From Eucommia ulmoides (taxonomy: Eukaryota > Streptophyta > Magnoliopsida > Garryales > Eucommiaceae), in contig CM028330.1 in assembly GCA_016647705.1 (NCBI GenBank), positions 47,396,397 through 47,460,396 of the forward strand: a DNA stretch of 64,000 bases, read 5' to 3'. Positions 1 through 11,579 of this stretch are shown in pieces. Position numbers and translations under genes: made by a program. Every line of letters begins with the position of its first letter. Within the stretch, counting starts at the first letter, position 1. The notes below the pieces were generated by a model that had not been told where the DNA came from, ran no database searches, and was given only the letters and a program-made list of their open reading frames with translations.

Positions 1-828
1 TTGAATTAACACCAATAACCAGACATAAAGGTTCATTAGGTGATTATTCGCGTTAATATTAACGCGAACAGGTGCCTTTCCAAAGTTGGTGACTATTCGT
101 GTTAACGTTAACACGAACATGTGCCTTTCCAAAGTTGGTGACGGTTCGTGTTAACGTTAACATGAACATATGTCTTTTCTAAGTTGTATCCATTCAATGG
201 TGACTTTTGGTATTCTATAAATAGGAGACTTGTCATTCATTTTATTTCGTCTCATACATAACATTATCACTTCTTATTACCACAAAAGCACAAAACATTT
301 AGAGTTTTGTGAGAGTTCCAGCACAAGTCTAGTTCGCCGAAATTTTTGGTTTCAAGTGCTTGTACCAAAAATTTGAAGATCGTTGTACCCTGGGAGACAA
401 ACGTTTATTCAACCATTAGCACCAGTGTGGGGGCGTGAATCTACTTTAAGAGCATAGAGTCAAACTCTAGCTTCGATCTACTTTAATTCAAATTCGTTAT
501 TTGAACATCTGGGTAAGTTTTTATAATATTTATGACACTGTTTCTATTACATTAATGTTAACACATTCTGCTACTATTCTTCTATATTTCTGTTACGTTA
601 ACGTTAACACATTTTATCACTGTTATTTTTTACTTTCTGTGACGTTAATGTTAACGTCACATTTCTAATTTCATATACACTTAATTTTCTTCACAGAATT
701 TTCATAATTTATTTTTAATGTCCATTCATGTTTAATTAATATTCACATTAATATTTTTTAATAATTATTAATTTTATTTCATGGTTATTTATTTATTTAT
801 CTTGAATTTTTCAGCATTTCCTCCAACA
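1..828 (+). repeat. Partial 5' LTR of Copia-1
   Basis: Position 1 corresponds to about 18532 in the 3' LTR. A TATA-like 'tctataaatag' lies near 215-225, with a probable transcribed part after it. The LTR ends ...CTCCAACA at 828. This copy is about 140 bp longer than the matching part of the 3' LTR because of an extra 'gttaacgttaac'-rich stretch and an AT-rich stretch at 600-780. No iMet-type primer site follows; 829-972 is AT-rich and runs into the truncated Athila LTR. Confidence 0.8.
47..166. repeat. Three 49-bp tandem units, each with a 22-bp palindrome
   Basis: Units start at 47, 96 and 145, exactly 49 bp apart. Each opens with a 22-bp dyad of the form TTCGYGTTAA..TTAACRCGAA (perfect at 47-68 and 96-117, one mismatch at 145-166), followed by 'ggtgcctttccaaagttggtg' or close variants. 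The 3' LTR at 18583-18650 has only two, more degenerate units. The cluster lies just upstream of the TATA-like box, a position that fits an enhancer, but this is inference. Confidence 0.85.
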
Positions 829-972
829 ATCTTAAAGCAGATTCAACTTTTATTTATTTATCTTGAAATTTTGGCATTTTCTTCAACACTATGTTAACAG
901 TAAGGAGGATGTAAATTTTAAAAAAAAATAACTTGTAAGTGTGAAAAATAATAAATAATAATTAAATAATTA

Positions 973-1732
973 AATCTTTGTACGTAATGTTTATTGTGGA
1001 TATTCATGATCTTCTCTTGATTTAATATTTTATTGGCTAAGAACATGTTAGTTTAATTAAAGATTAATTAGGGATAGATGTAATTGTGTAAATACTCATT
1101 TGGTTTAATGTACGTTTCTTTAACAGTTGTTACTTTTAAATCCAATTGTGTTTATCATTTGATGACGATCTTAGTATGCTTGTTATGGTATTAGGATAGG
1201 ATTTGAGAAACTAGGGTTTGACACTCGGGAGAGATAACCCTGGATTCAGACTAGGGTAAACATATCGTTACGACCTAACGACCAGGGAAGGCGTTAGTTA
1301 GTGTGCAATCGATGACGTTGGATCAAGACTCACACGGCCTAGGATCGTTAAGACATTGAGGGAGACCTCTTCGTCGACACGAAGTCGCGTATTCCCTTGT
1401 CTTACACTCGGAAGAGGTGCCGGAGGAGTTTATGAACCGAGATTTTACCTAAACTTCGTTATTGTTAACTAAACGATATCAAACATGTATTAAGTGAACG
1501 AAATAAATCCCTAATTAATCAACTTAGTTAAAATTAAATTATAGTTTAGTTTAGTTTAATTTTAAATCATGTCTTTAATCGTCAGGATAACATGAGACTA
1601 TGTAAATTGCAGTATTCAATTATTCACATTTTTCTCTATGGGAACGATATTCGATTTTCAAGATCCACTATATTAAAACTTAGACCTCGTATACTTGCAA
1701 GAGTAAGTAGCGGTCTATTTTACGCCCTACCA
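973..1732 (+). repeat. Truncated 5' LTR, Athila-type element
   Basis: It aligns with 12280-13039 of the 3' LTR ('ctttgtac.taatgtttattg', 'cactcgggagag', 'gtcgacacgaagtcgcgtattccc', 'acctcgtatacttg'). About 700 bp at its 5' end, including the LTR start TGATAGGTGT, are missing. It ends ...GCCCTACCA at 1732, directly before the primer site. Confidence 0.8.
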
Positions 1733-1738
1733 AGTTTT

Positions 1739-1756
1739 TGGCGCCATTACCAGGGA
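1739..1756 (+). promoter_or_regulatory. Primer binding site, tRNA-Asp type (degenerate)
   Basis: TGGCGCCATTACCAGGGA follows the 5' LTR after a short 'agtttt' spacer. It matches the complement of the tRNA-Asp 3' end (TGGCGCCGTTGCCGGGGA) with three transitions, consistent with mutational ageing. This primer is typical of Athila-like plant elements. Confidence 0.8.
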
Positions 1757-3234
1757 TTAGTGTAAATTTTAAGTTGATATTGCGACTAAGTGGTCGATTG
1801 TTAATCCTGACATTTATTTTGTTTTGTTTTTAATTTTAATTTTTGTTTTATTGTGTTAGTGTGATTAAGCCGTACGAGAAACGATGAAAAAGATTGAAAT
1901 TTTTAATTCTCAATCCCGAGATCGAGCTTATATTGAAAATGATAAGGACTGAGAGGAGAAGCCAACTTAAAGCTATGATCTTGATCCAACTGAGCATTTA
2001 AGACCAAATTCCTTATCTATTTTGGTGAAAAATACTTAGTAACACGAAAGTCCAGCTGGGGACGGTAAAGCAAGCGCAAAAACAAATTTGAAATGAAACT
2101 TAGGGTATCAAATTACCCAATTTTTGTTACTATTTATTTGATTATTTATTCTTTTTGGAAGGTGGCATGGCTTCGGAACGTGTTCGAAAGTGAATTTAGG
2201 AATGTAGACGCTTGGGGAAGTGTTTCACGTTTAAACATGTTGAACAAGAGAAGTAGAAATATACGGGGTGGAGCCGTATTTTGAAAATTTGAGAAAAACA
2301 TGAAAGTAGGAGCTGCAGGCCCACCGCCTAGGCGGTAAAAATACAGGTTGTGTGTTTTTTCAACAAAGCGGCCCACTGCCTAAGCGATGAACCCATCGCC
2401 TAGGCAGTCAAAATCCAAAATGCAACAAATTTTCAAAACACGCTCCATCGCCTAGGCGGAGAAACCACCGCCTAGGCGAAAATAGTGCAGTTAGCTGAGT
2501 TTTTACACTGGCGTAAATTTGCCTAGGCGGAGAAACCACCGCCTAGGTGAATAAACGTCAGAAAGGTTTGTTTTTAAAAAAAAGGCTCCACCGCCTAGGC
2601 GATGGACCTTCTTCAGTTAAAAAGAACCCGCTCGTTCAAAAATTGAAAATCGCAAAGCTTCTTCTCAAAAACCTCCACCTTCTCTCTAAAATCTCACTTC
2701 CAAACCGTTCCAATACTCAAAAATCATCCTTCCATTACCAAAAGTAGTCATTCCCATCACGAATCAACCACCAAGAATCGGATCTCCACCCCTATTTCCG
2801 AAAATTTAGGGTTTTTGCGTGAACGGTGCGATTTCTCCATTCTCTTTCGATTGGACCATAAATTCTCAATAAGTAAGTTTCTTTTACTTTACATTTAGTC
2901 TAATTGTTGAAATTATTGGTTGGTTTGCATGATTATGTTAAAAAATCATTGAATTTTGAAGTTTTGCCCAAAATCCATTTACCCTATTTTCGCGATTTCA
3001 AAGTTCTATGGGTTTTTGGTTTGATTCTTGGTGATGAGCATGTTTAATTGGATTGTTTAAGTATTTGAACTAAGATAGGATGTCACATTTGTGAAATTTG
3101 GTTGAAAAATTCAAATGGGTGTTTGTTTTGAGATGTATGTGTTCTTGACAAAGTGATTAGGGAGGTTTATGTTTTTCAATTTTTCATATATGATGAGATT
3201 GTATTGGTTTTTTTGTGATTTTGATTATTAGGAA
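1757..3234 (+). other. Leader of the Athila-type element
   Basis: Non-coding stretch between the primer site and the gag-like ORF. It contains a cluster of 'cgcctaggcg' palindromes (2331-2612), annotated separately, and an AT-rich stretch (2870-3230). No gene is supported; the short ORFs here have no recognisable sequence. Confidence 0.5.
2331..2612. repeat. CGCCTAGGCG palindrome cluster 1 (leader)
   Basis: About eight copies or near copies of CCGCCTAGGCGG in roughly 280 bp, typically set as 'ccaccgcctaggcgg', with spacers of variable length. The module 'gcctaggcggagaaaccacc' also occurs in the LTR at 11888. Related clusters lie at 6855-7135, 10570-10850, 11770-11965, 14145-14350 and 23773-23862. 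Confidence 0.85.
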
Positions 3235-4119
3235 ATGCCGAAGAGGGTAGCAAAGAAGAGGGAGAGAGGAGAAGGGTTGAGCTCGCAACTCGGGGTGCCG
3301 ATTGACGTTGACTACGATGCCAACCGTTTTGCGTCAAAACAAGCGGAGTATTTCAAAGAACACGAAGCTTTTCGAGCATGCATACGCCAACGTGGTTTTG
3401 GTCCGATAGAAGATCTCCCAGCGAAATTTCAACAAGAAATCTGAAGCCACCAATGGGAGCAATTCTGTAAATCGCCACCCTCGGGCGAGGTAGCCTTGGT
3501 CAAAGAATTTTACGCTAATACTACGGAGGCCATAGACGACCAAGCAAGAATTCAAAATCGGTCAATCATTTGCAGCCCTGATTTTATCAATCATCTCTTT
3601 GGAATTTCGGCGCCTAGGTCCCCTGAAAGCAAAGAACCTACTTTACATAGGGTCATTAAAAAGATCACATCTGGCGAAGTCAAGTGGAAACACCAGGGAC
3701 CGAATATCGCTACCTTCTCAGTGAAATACCTAAAGCCAATTCCAAAAATCTGGCACCATTTCATTTATGGAAACCTCCTACCAACGTCACACCTTTCAAA
3801 CGTCTCAAAGCACAGGGCCTTTTTTATCTAAAAAATTCAAATTGGGCAAGCAATCAACATTGGATTTTTGATCTACTCATCAATCATACATGCTGCAAAA
3901 ACGACAAAGGATGGGCTCCATTTTCCGTCACTTTTGACCCACATTTTCCGACTAGCTGGAGTGACGGTATCCGAAGGAAGCATGTGCCACCCTATCATCC
4001 CACTAGATCTATCAAAGATAAACCGTTTGTGGAAGACTGGGGTGCAAGAGGCAGTCGAGCCCAAGCCTGAGGAAGGGGAAGAGCCAACAGACGAAACTGC
4101 GGGACCTTCTGGAGCCTGA
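3235..4119 (+). pseudogene. Decayed gag-like ORF of the Athila-type element (plant transposon protein domain family)
   Basis: One frame runs for about 295 codons from ATG at 3235 to TGA at 4117-4119, broken only by in-frame TGA at 3442-3444 and TAA at 3829-3831. The start is basic (MPKRVAKKRERGEG). Recognisable blocks follow: VKEFYANTTEA, IWHHFIYGNLLPTSH, and HFPSLLTHIFRLAGV, ending in an acidic tail rich in Glu and Pro. This pattern is familiar from plant proteins annotated as 'putative plant transposon protein domain', which occur widely in Athila-like retrotransposons; I recognise it by pattern, not by a search. The protein probably belonged to the element and is now non-functional. No protease, RT or integrase follows it. 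Confidence 0.7.
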
Positions 4120-5629
4120 GATGAAAACTCCCAGGAGAGGGTATATAACAAGATTCAAATTGTCCTCCAAACTAAATACGAAATTTTCTCTTTCCTAGAC
4201 CAATATTCGAGGTAGCAAGATTGAGTCCAACGGAAGATTTGGGAAGGCCTTGGCCTTGAGATAGGCGATTACCCTCCGATGCCATCCGTGCCGCCACATT
4301 TGCTACAGAAACCACACTCTCCTTTCTAACGAGATGATGGTGATGACTCCTCGTCAGGTAAACAGTAGGGAATAAGTCTTATTCCCTAGGTATGTGTTTA
4401 ACCCATTTTGTATGCATTAATGTTATATGTTTATTGGGTTCGCTGACAGTGGAACACGTCTTTTGTTCAAGCATGTATTGGGATGGAATGGATGATTAGT
4501 TTAGTGTATGTTCATCCATTTTGATTTTTTGTAGAAAAGAATGAACTATTATTATTTTTTGAACAAAATGCAAAAAAAAAATTGATGTACAAATTTATGT
4601 TTATGTATGTATTTTATTATTTTAATGAATGTTTTAGTTTTTAAATTTTTAGTTTAGTGTAGTTTAATTTTTGTTTTTGCATGAGTAGTGTTAGATTAAT
4701 TTACATATGTTAGTATTAGATTTAATTTAGAATTGTGTATGTATAAAGTAGTATTTGCATGTTTAGATGTTAAGTTCATTTGGGTCAAGTCCCGATAATG
4801 AGAATTATCCCCTAATTACATATTGAGGTCGGGGGTAATACCTTCCTTGTGTGTTTTGTGTGTTTAACATGTCGATTGGGTAAAACTTATCTCGATCCTA
4901 AAATCGCACGACATTTGAACTCAATGTATAATTATTTGAACGATTAGACGCTGATTATTTAATATTAAGCTCATGATAGAAAATGAGGAAACTAGAACTT
5001 GATTTGGGGGAAACTTGAGGCGAACTCCTAGGTAAGGTAATTCCGGAGACGTAATTTAGGTCGTCATTTTTTCGCTTGAACCGTTGTAGCTAACCTGGAA
5101 ATTTTCATTCTTTCTTTCCCCTATCGAAGCCAATAACATAATCAATTCTGAAAATGTTCAAATACTCTTTTCATTTAAATTTTTCCTAAACCAATGTCGC
5201 TAAGCCTAATTTTCAAAATTGAGAAAAAGCAAGTGAGCGGTCGGGTTTCTGATAAATTTTTATTGATTTAGTATTAGTGTATTCACTTATCACGTTTTTA
5301 TTCCTTTTTGCACGCTCCTAAAATAAGTTTGGGGGGGGTGTTTCTATAATTTCTTTCTTTTACATATTCCTAAAATTTTATAAATTTGAATACGTTTGGG
5401 GGTGTGTTTCTCTAACTTCTTTTTGCACTCTCCTAAAACTATAATAATTCGAATTAATTTAGGAATATGTTGATATATAAAAAAAAAAAAAAAAATGAGA
5501 TTATAGTTTTCATTTTCTTTTCTTTCGACAAGTGAATACAAAGATCTTCATTTCTTATTCAGAGTTGTATTCTAAGAATGTGGGGGGGTCATGAGAGAGG
5601 ATAGCGACAAGCAATTTTACCTCGAGTAT
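4120..5629 (+). other. Non-coding internal region of the Athila-type element
   Basis: No ORF is supported. The stretch around 4780-5060 ('tgaggtcgggggtaataccttcc', 'gaacttgatttggggg', 'ggtaattccggagacgtaatttaggtc') is homologous, on the opposite strand, to 8330-8640 of the nested element, which ties the two elements to one lineage. The nested element is inserted at 5629/5630. Confidence 0.6.
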
Positions 5630-7358
5630 TGGTAGCGCGAGAAAAACACGCCGCTACTTACACTCGCAAGTATACGAGGTCTAAGTTTTAGTATAGTGTG
5701 ATCATTAATATCGGGTTATCGTATCCACAAGGATTGTTGTCGTTACTAGCGAATACCGCGTTTGTCGTGACCTAAGTTTATCTAGGTGAAAAACAAATGT
5801 ATTTAATTAATTAAACTAATACTAATATATCCTAAATTAACTACACTATTATGTTAATATGTTTTAGGGTGAAGAATTGTATAGGGATTAACGTGTTTAC
5901 AAATACGTGTTCGATTTCGATTTACTCGCGTTTACGTTGTTCGACCTATTTGACAACCTCGGTACGTAAACTCCACCGCCACCTCTTCCGAGTGTAAGAT
6001 GGGAGAATACATGACTTCGAGTCAATGGAGAAGTCTCCCTCAATGTCTTAATGACCCTAGGTCACATGAGTCTCGCTCAGCGTCATTGATTGCACACAAT
6101 TCAACTCCCTCCCAGGTTATTGGATCGTTGCGTTGTATTTACCTGATCGACAATCTTTGTTCTAAAACTCTCTCGCCACCTCTTCCGAGTGTAAGACGAG
6201 GAATATAACGCAACTTCGAGCCAATGAAGAGGTCCCCCTCAACGTCTTTATGACCCTAGGTAGGGTGTGTCTTGCCCAATGTCATCGATTGTCCACGATT
6301 CAAACCTCGACCGGGTTATAGAATCGTGGCATTTGTTTACCCTAATCTGAATCCGAGGTTTTGTCAAAACCCTGTATTCTCTATTTATCAATCAAAGCAT
6401 AATAAACAAACAATACGATAAATACAATCAAAATACGAAGAACAATCACAAACGAAACACCGAAATCACCCGAACAACGTATTTATAAATTTAGTATTAA
6501 TCCCTACTACAATCCATATTTAACTCGGGGCCATAGCCGCATGTACAAGAAAATAACGAGCTAAACATGCACACGTACTCCTAAGATAAAGAAATAAGGA
6601 AAAACAATCGAAGAACTTAGCCTCGTCTGAAGATAAACCACTAAGAACGCTCAACGATCGATTCGTCGTTTTCTCCACTTCGGGATGTGAGCTCCACACC
6701 TGAAATCCCTAACCGTAGGCTTAAGTATAGCCTAAAGGGCTCAAAAATGCAAGAGAGAAGAGAGAGATCCGGCCAAAGGGGGAGGAGAGGGGATATTTAT
6801 AGCAAAAATATCCTAAAAATATCTAAAAATATCTTAAGGCTGTGCAGGGCAAATCTGCCTAGGCGGTGGAATTTTCGCCTAGGCGGAGTTAGGTCGGTTA
6901 AGTCTGATCGCCTGGGCGGTGAAGTAGGCGGTGGATTGGAGAACATTCTGTTGAAATTCCGCCTAAGCGAAGAAAACTTCGCCTGGGCGAGCGACTGTCA
7001 GTAGCCCTTCTTCGTCCTCTGCTAGATTTCCGCCTAAGCGGTAGAATTTCCGCTCAGGCGATCGTCCGTCAGTAACATTTTACTCTTCTCTGCATCTTCA
7101 CCTCTTAAGCAGTGGCCTGGACGCTTAAGTGGTGGGCCTGTTTCATCTTTTAGCCTCCGAGCTTGTTTATCCACCGTAACTTCGAACCGCTTTGGTTCGA
7201 TCTCATCATTTTTACTCCAGTTTCCTATCTTTTTGACCCACACACCTGAGTTATACAAAAAGTATAAATACTAATTAAAACATAATAAAAATAACAATAA
7301 ACATATTCGAAAATTAACCAATTCGGATTGGAAATAGATAGGTTTTTCACACCTATCA
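5630..7358 (-). repeat. 3' LTR of the nested Athila-type element
   Basis: About 1.73 kb, pairing with 9358-11076. It contains a roughly 197-bp internal duplication: 'gccacctcttccgagtgtaag' occurs at 5978 and again at 6175, each followed by related sequence. CGCCTAGGCG-type palindromes lie at 6855-7135. On its upstream side (right) is the polypurine tract (complement of 7359-7371). Confidence 0.88.
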
Positions 7359-9357
7359 ATACCCCCAAACTCAAAACTTGGCTAGTCCTCGAGCCAAACA
7401 CACACACTAAAATGAAAAAATACAAAAAAAATAACAAACTGAATTAAATAACAAACAACCTAAAAACAATCTAAACATAATAACATGCGAGTTTTGACTT
7501 CTTCTAACGGCCTATTTATTTTTGCCCTCAACAACCGCCAATAATAACGAGTTCAGGCGGTAATACACAGCATGTAATGTTCTAGAATTTTGATATGCAA
7601 TAATGGTGAACGCTATTCTAGATCCTTTAAATGTGTTAGTGCGAGACTCAATAATATAACTATACAACGATCAGATTAGATTATCCACCAATGAAATTCA
7701 TGAGTTAAGGATTACCATAAGCTTGATTGGGGTCCACTCTCCACTAATGTAGGTTTAGTAGTTCATGAAGATCATTAGGGCTTGGTTCGGTTAAGGTTAA
7801 TTTGGCTAAGGGTAATTTCGAAATAGAAAAATAGGTTAACGTTGTTAACTTAACGTTACCCAAGGCTCAACGCTTGGCACATTCACTCTCGAATCCCCAT
7901 AGGAAGATTGGAAACAGTCCCGAACATGCATTTAAGATCAACGTACTCACTTGTCAAAAGAAACGGAAATAAAAACGGTATTTACATTTGATTCTTTTCT
8001 TTTTTTTTTCTATTTTTTTTCTCTTTTCAACGAACGCACCCCCAAACTTATTTGATTGTTACAATTGAAGGGGTGTGTGAAATACAAATGAAAAACGACA
8101 AGTGAGTACTCAAATACTGAATCAATTAAAAGTTCGCCCTAAACCCAACCGCTCACATCAAGAAGCCTTTGCAACGGCTAACTTGATTTACTCAAATGTG
8201 CCTTTAAATTCAACGATTAAGGACTGGAAGGAATTCAATTGGTCGTGGTATTGTTAGTTTATGTGTTCTGAATTGAATTTGCATTTAGATTTCGACAAGG
8301 TGACGAGGGATAATCATTTTACAAAGTAGGCTTCAAAGGCTCAAGCGATAAAGATAATGCCTAAATCACGTCTCCTGAACTACCTCGCCTAGAATTTCGC
8401 CTCAAGCTTCCCCTCAATCAAGTTCTAGAATCCTTAATGTGTCATGAATTTGGTTAATCGATAATCGTCCTCAAATCAATTGAATAACTATACATTGAGT
8501 CTATGTGCTCGTGCAATTTAGGATCTACAATAATTTTTTTCAAAAAGCATAGTCAAGCACACAGAACCATACATGCATGGGTATTACCCTCGACTTCAAA
8601 AACAACCAGGGGTAATTTTCATCATCGGGTGACGAACCAGATGAATGCAAAACTCAACATATAAACAACAACACAAAAACATAAACACATTCTAACCTAA
8701 ACACACATGCAATACGGAAAAACAATAACACATAAACTAACATACTACTACTACACATCACCGCCAAACTCAAAGTGGACAGTGTCCTCAGCGATCCCAA
8801 TCATCATTCTTCAACATATGAAATTTAAAGCATGCTGACGAAGGGATGTTTTAAACACTTACCTGGGAGGCGAGAGAATCTCGCCTCCGATTCAAGTCGG
8901 ATGTGTCGGATTTAACTTATTTTGACCTTGGGTTGCCTCCCAAGAAGTGCGTGGTTTAATGTCCTCGGCCCGACATTCAGAATGCCCTCAAGATTGGCGA
9001 GGTTTTGCTTTGGATGGCTCAATCTCTCAATAAAACGACTCACCGGCTTATGTGCTTGGCCAAGCAACATAAAACGGCTTGGAATCCCGTCGAAAGGAAT
9101 ACATCAATACCCGTCGATCTAACATCGGCACGTACCCTGCATAAGAAATAAAAACAAAACTACAAACAAAAATTATATACAAAGAAATGCCTAAAGTAAA
9201 ATTAGGTCATTTACACACAATATCAATAATGAACGATATCGCCAATCCTGGCAATACGAAACACTTGCTTCTCCTATCTAAAACTCAAGCCCAGAGTCAT
9301 TACCGCATTTCTCCGACAATAACATCAAAACAATCCCCGGCAACAGCGCCAAAAACT
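7359..9357 (-). other. Non-coding internal region of the nested element, with PPT and PBS
   Basis: The polypurine tract is 7359-7371 (minus strand 'gtttgggggta'). The primer site is 9334-9351 (minus strand TGGCGCTGTTGCCGGGGA, one mismatch to the tRNA-Asp 3' end). Between them are 'gggaggcaacccaagg' near 8930, a common phrase in plant Ty3 elements, and stretches shared with the host element's internal region (7680-7740, 8330-8640). No gag or pol is visible, so it must have depended on an autonomous relative. Confidence 0.75.
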
Positions 9358-11076
9358 TGGTAGCGCGGGAAAAACACGCCGCTACTTACACTCGCAAGTA
9401 TACGAGGTCTAAATTTTAGTATAGTGTGATCGTTAAGATCGGGCTATCGTATTCACAGGGATTGTTGTCGTTACTATCGAATACCGCGTTTGTCATGACC
9501 TAAGTTTATCTAGGCGAAAAATAAATGTATTTAATTAATTAAACTAATACTAATATATCCTAAATTAACTACACTATTATGTTAATATGTTTTAGGGTGA
9601 AGAATTGTATAGGGATTAACGTGTTTACAAATACGTGTTCAATTTCGATTTACTCGCGTTTACGTTGTTCGACCTATTTGACAACCTCGGTACGTAAACT
9701 CTACCGCCACCTCTTCCGAGTATAAGATAGGAGAATACATAACTTAGAGTCAATGGAGAAGTCCTCCTCAACGTCTTAACGACCCTAGGTCACGTGAGTC
9801 TCGCCCAGCGTCATTGATTGCACACAATCCAACTCCCTCCCAGGTTATTGGATCGTCGCGTTGTATTTACCCTATCAACAATCTCCGTTCTAAAACTCCC
9901 TTGCCACCTCTTCCGAGTGTAAGACGTGGAATATAATGCGACTTCGAGCCAAGGAATAGGTCCCCCTCAACGTCTTTACGACCCTAGGTAGCGTGTGTCT
10001 TGCCCAACGTCATCGATTGTCCACGATTCAAACCCCGACCGGGTTATCGAATCGTGGCGTTTGTTTACCCTAATCTGAATCCGGGGTTTTACCAAAACCC
10101 TGTATTCTCCATTTATCAATCCAAGTATAATAAACAAACAATACGATAAATATAATCAAACTACAAAGAACAATCACAAATGAAACACCGAAATCACCCA
10201 AACAACGTATTTATAAATTTAGTGTTAATCCCCACTACAATCCATATTTAACTCAGGGTCATAGCCGTATGTACAAGAAAATAACGAGCTAAACATGCTC
10301 ACATACTCCTAAGATAAAGAAATAAGGAAAAACAATTGAATAACTTAGCCTCGTCCGAAGATAAATCGCTAAGAACGCTCAACGATCGATTCGTCGTCTT
10401 CTCCACTTCGGGATGTGAGCTCCACACCTGAAATCCCTAACCATAGACTTAAGTATAGCCTAAAGGGCTCAAAAATGCAAGAGAGATGAGAGAGATCCGG
10501 CCAAAGAGGGAGGAGAGGAGATATTTATAGCAAAAATATCCTAAAAATATCTAAAGGTTGTACAGGGCAAATCCGCCTAGGCAGTGGAATTTTCACCTAG
10601 GCGGAGTTAGGTCGGTTAAGTCTGATTGCCTGGGCGGTGAAGTAGGCGGTGGATTGGAGAACATTCTGTTGAAATTCCGCCTAAGCGAAGAAAACTTCGC
10701 CTAGGCGAGCGACTATCAGTAGCCCTTCTTCGTCCTCTACTGGATTTCCACTTAAGCAGTAGAATTTCCGCTCAGGCGGTCATCCATCAGTAACATTTTG
10801 CTCTTCTCTGCATCTTCATCGCTTAAGCGGTGGTCTGGAGGCTTAAGCGGTGGGCCTGTTTCATCTTTTAGCCTCCGAGCTTGTTTATCCAATGTAACTT
10901 CGAACCGCTTTGGTTCGATCTCATCATTTTAGCTCCAGTTTCCTATCTTTTTGACCCACACACTTGAGTTATACAGAAAGTATAAATACTAATTAAAATA
11001 TAATAAAAATAACTATAAACATATTCGAAAATTAACCAATTCGGATTGGAAATAGATAGGTTTTCCACACCTATCA
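9358..11076 (-). repeat. 5' LTR of the nested Athila-type element
   Basis: About 1.72 kb. It ends TGGTAGCGCG (plus strand) next to the primer site and CACACCTATCA at 11076. It has the same 197-bp internal duplication and the same palindrome cluster (10570-10850) as its partner. Confidence 0.88.
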
Positions 11077-11579
11077 GGTATCGTTCAATTCAAACGATTA
11101 TCTATTTTCAATTCCAATGATACCCGTGGTCGTTCTCCAAAGTCAAACCAAGTCCTATTGATCTCTATGAATATCCGAGCCTACATTAGTGGATAGTATA
11201 CTCCAATCAAGCGTATGGTTTTCCTGAATCCTTCAACGGTTTAAGTTATGAGCTTAACAATTGAATAATCGAATCCGGTATTTGAATAGTTACACATTTG
11301 AGTTGTCATACACACACTTCAAATGGATGTAGAATGATTTTTATTTATATTGATCGTTGAAATTCTAGACCACTTGGTGTGGGTTACTTCCCGAACTTAA
11401 TCAGATTTAGGGATGTTGAGGGAGGAACAAATTGGTCCTTTCGATTTAACTTTGTATTTACATGCATGTACTTCTTTTGTGTTTAAATTTTTCATTTTTA
11501 GTTTGTTAGTTCATTAGTTAGTTTAGCTTAGTGTTAGTGTTTTACCCAAGGACTAACAAAATTCTAAGTTTGGGGGTAT
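11077..11579 (+). other. 3' internal end of the Athila-type element, with polypurine tract
   Basis: The host element resumes after the nested insertion. 'cctacattagtgga' and 'ccaatcaagc' match the complement of 7690-7740 in the nested relative. The polypurine tract 'aagtttgggggta' ends directly before the LTR start at 11580. No gene. Confidence 0.65.

Larger units (their letters stand above)
5630..11076 (-). mobile_element. Complete non-autonomous Athila-type element (LARD-like), nested
   Basis: Both LTRs are full (5630-7358 and 9358-11076; TGATAGGTGT...GCGCTACCA on the minus strand). A primer site adjoins the right-hand LTR and a polypurine tract adjoins the left-hand one, so transcription runs right to left. 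The 2.0-kb internal part has no coding capacity. Flanks are agtat (5625-5629) and ggtat (11077-11081), a 5-bp target duplication with one mismatch. Over a 140-bp sample the LTRs differ at about ten sites (around 93% identity), so the insertion is moderately old and younger than its host element. Confidence 0.88.

Noticed and set aside
2331..2612. CRISPR-like array of repeats and spacers
   Set aside because: The genome is a plant, the repeats are short palindromes inside retroelements, and spacer lengths vary.
8922..9122. ORF of 66 residues in the nested element
   Set aside because: It lies antisense to the element and covers non-coding 'gggaggcaacccaagg' sequence; no protein resemblance.
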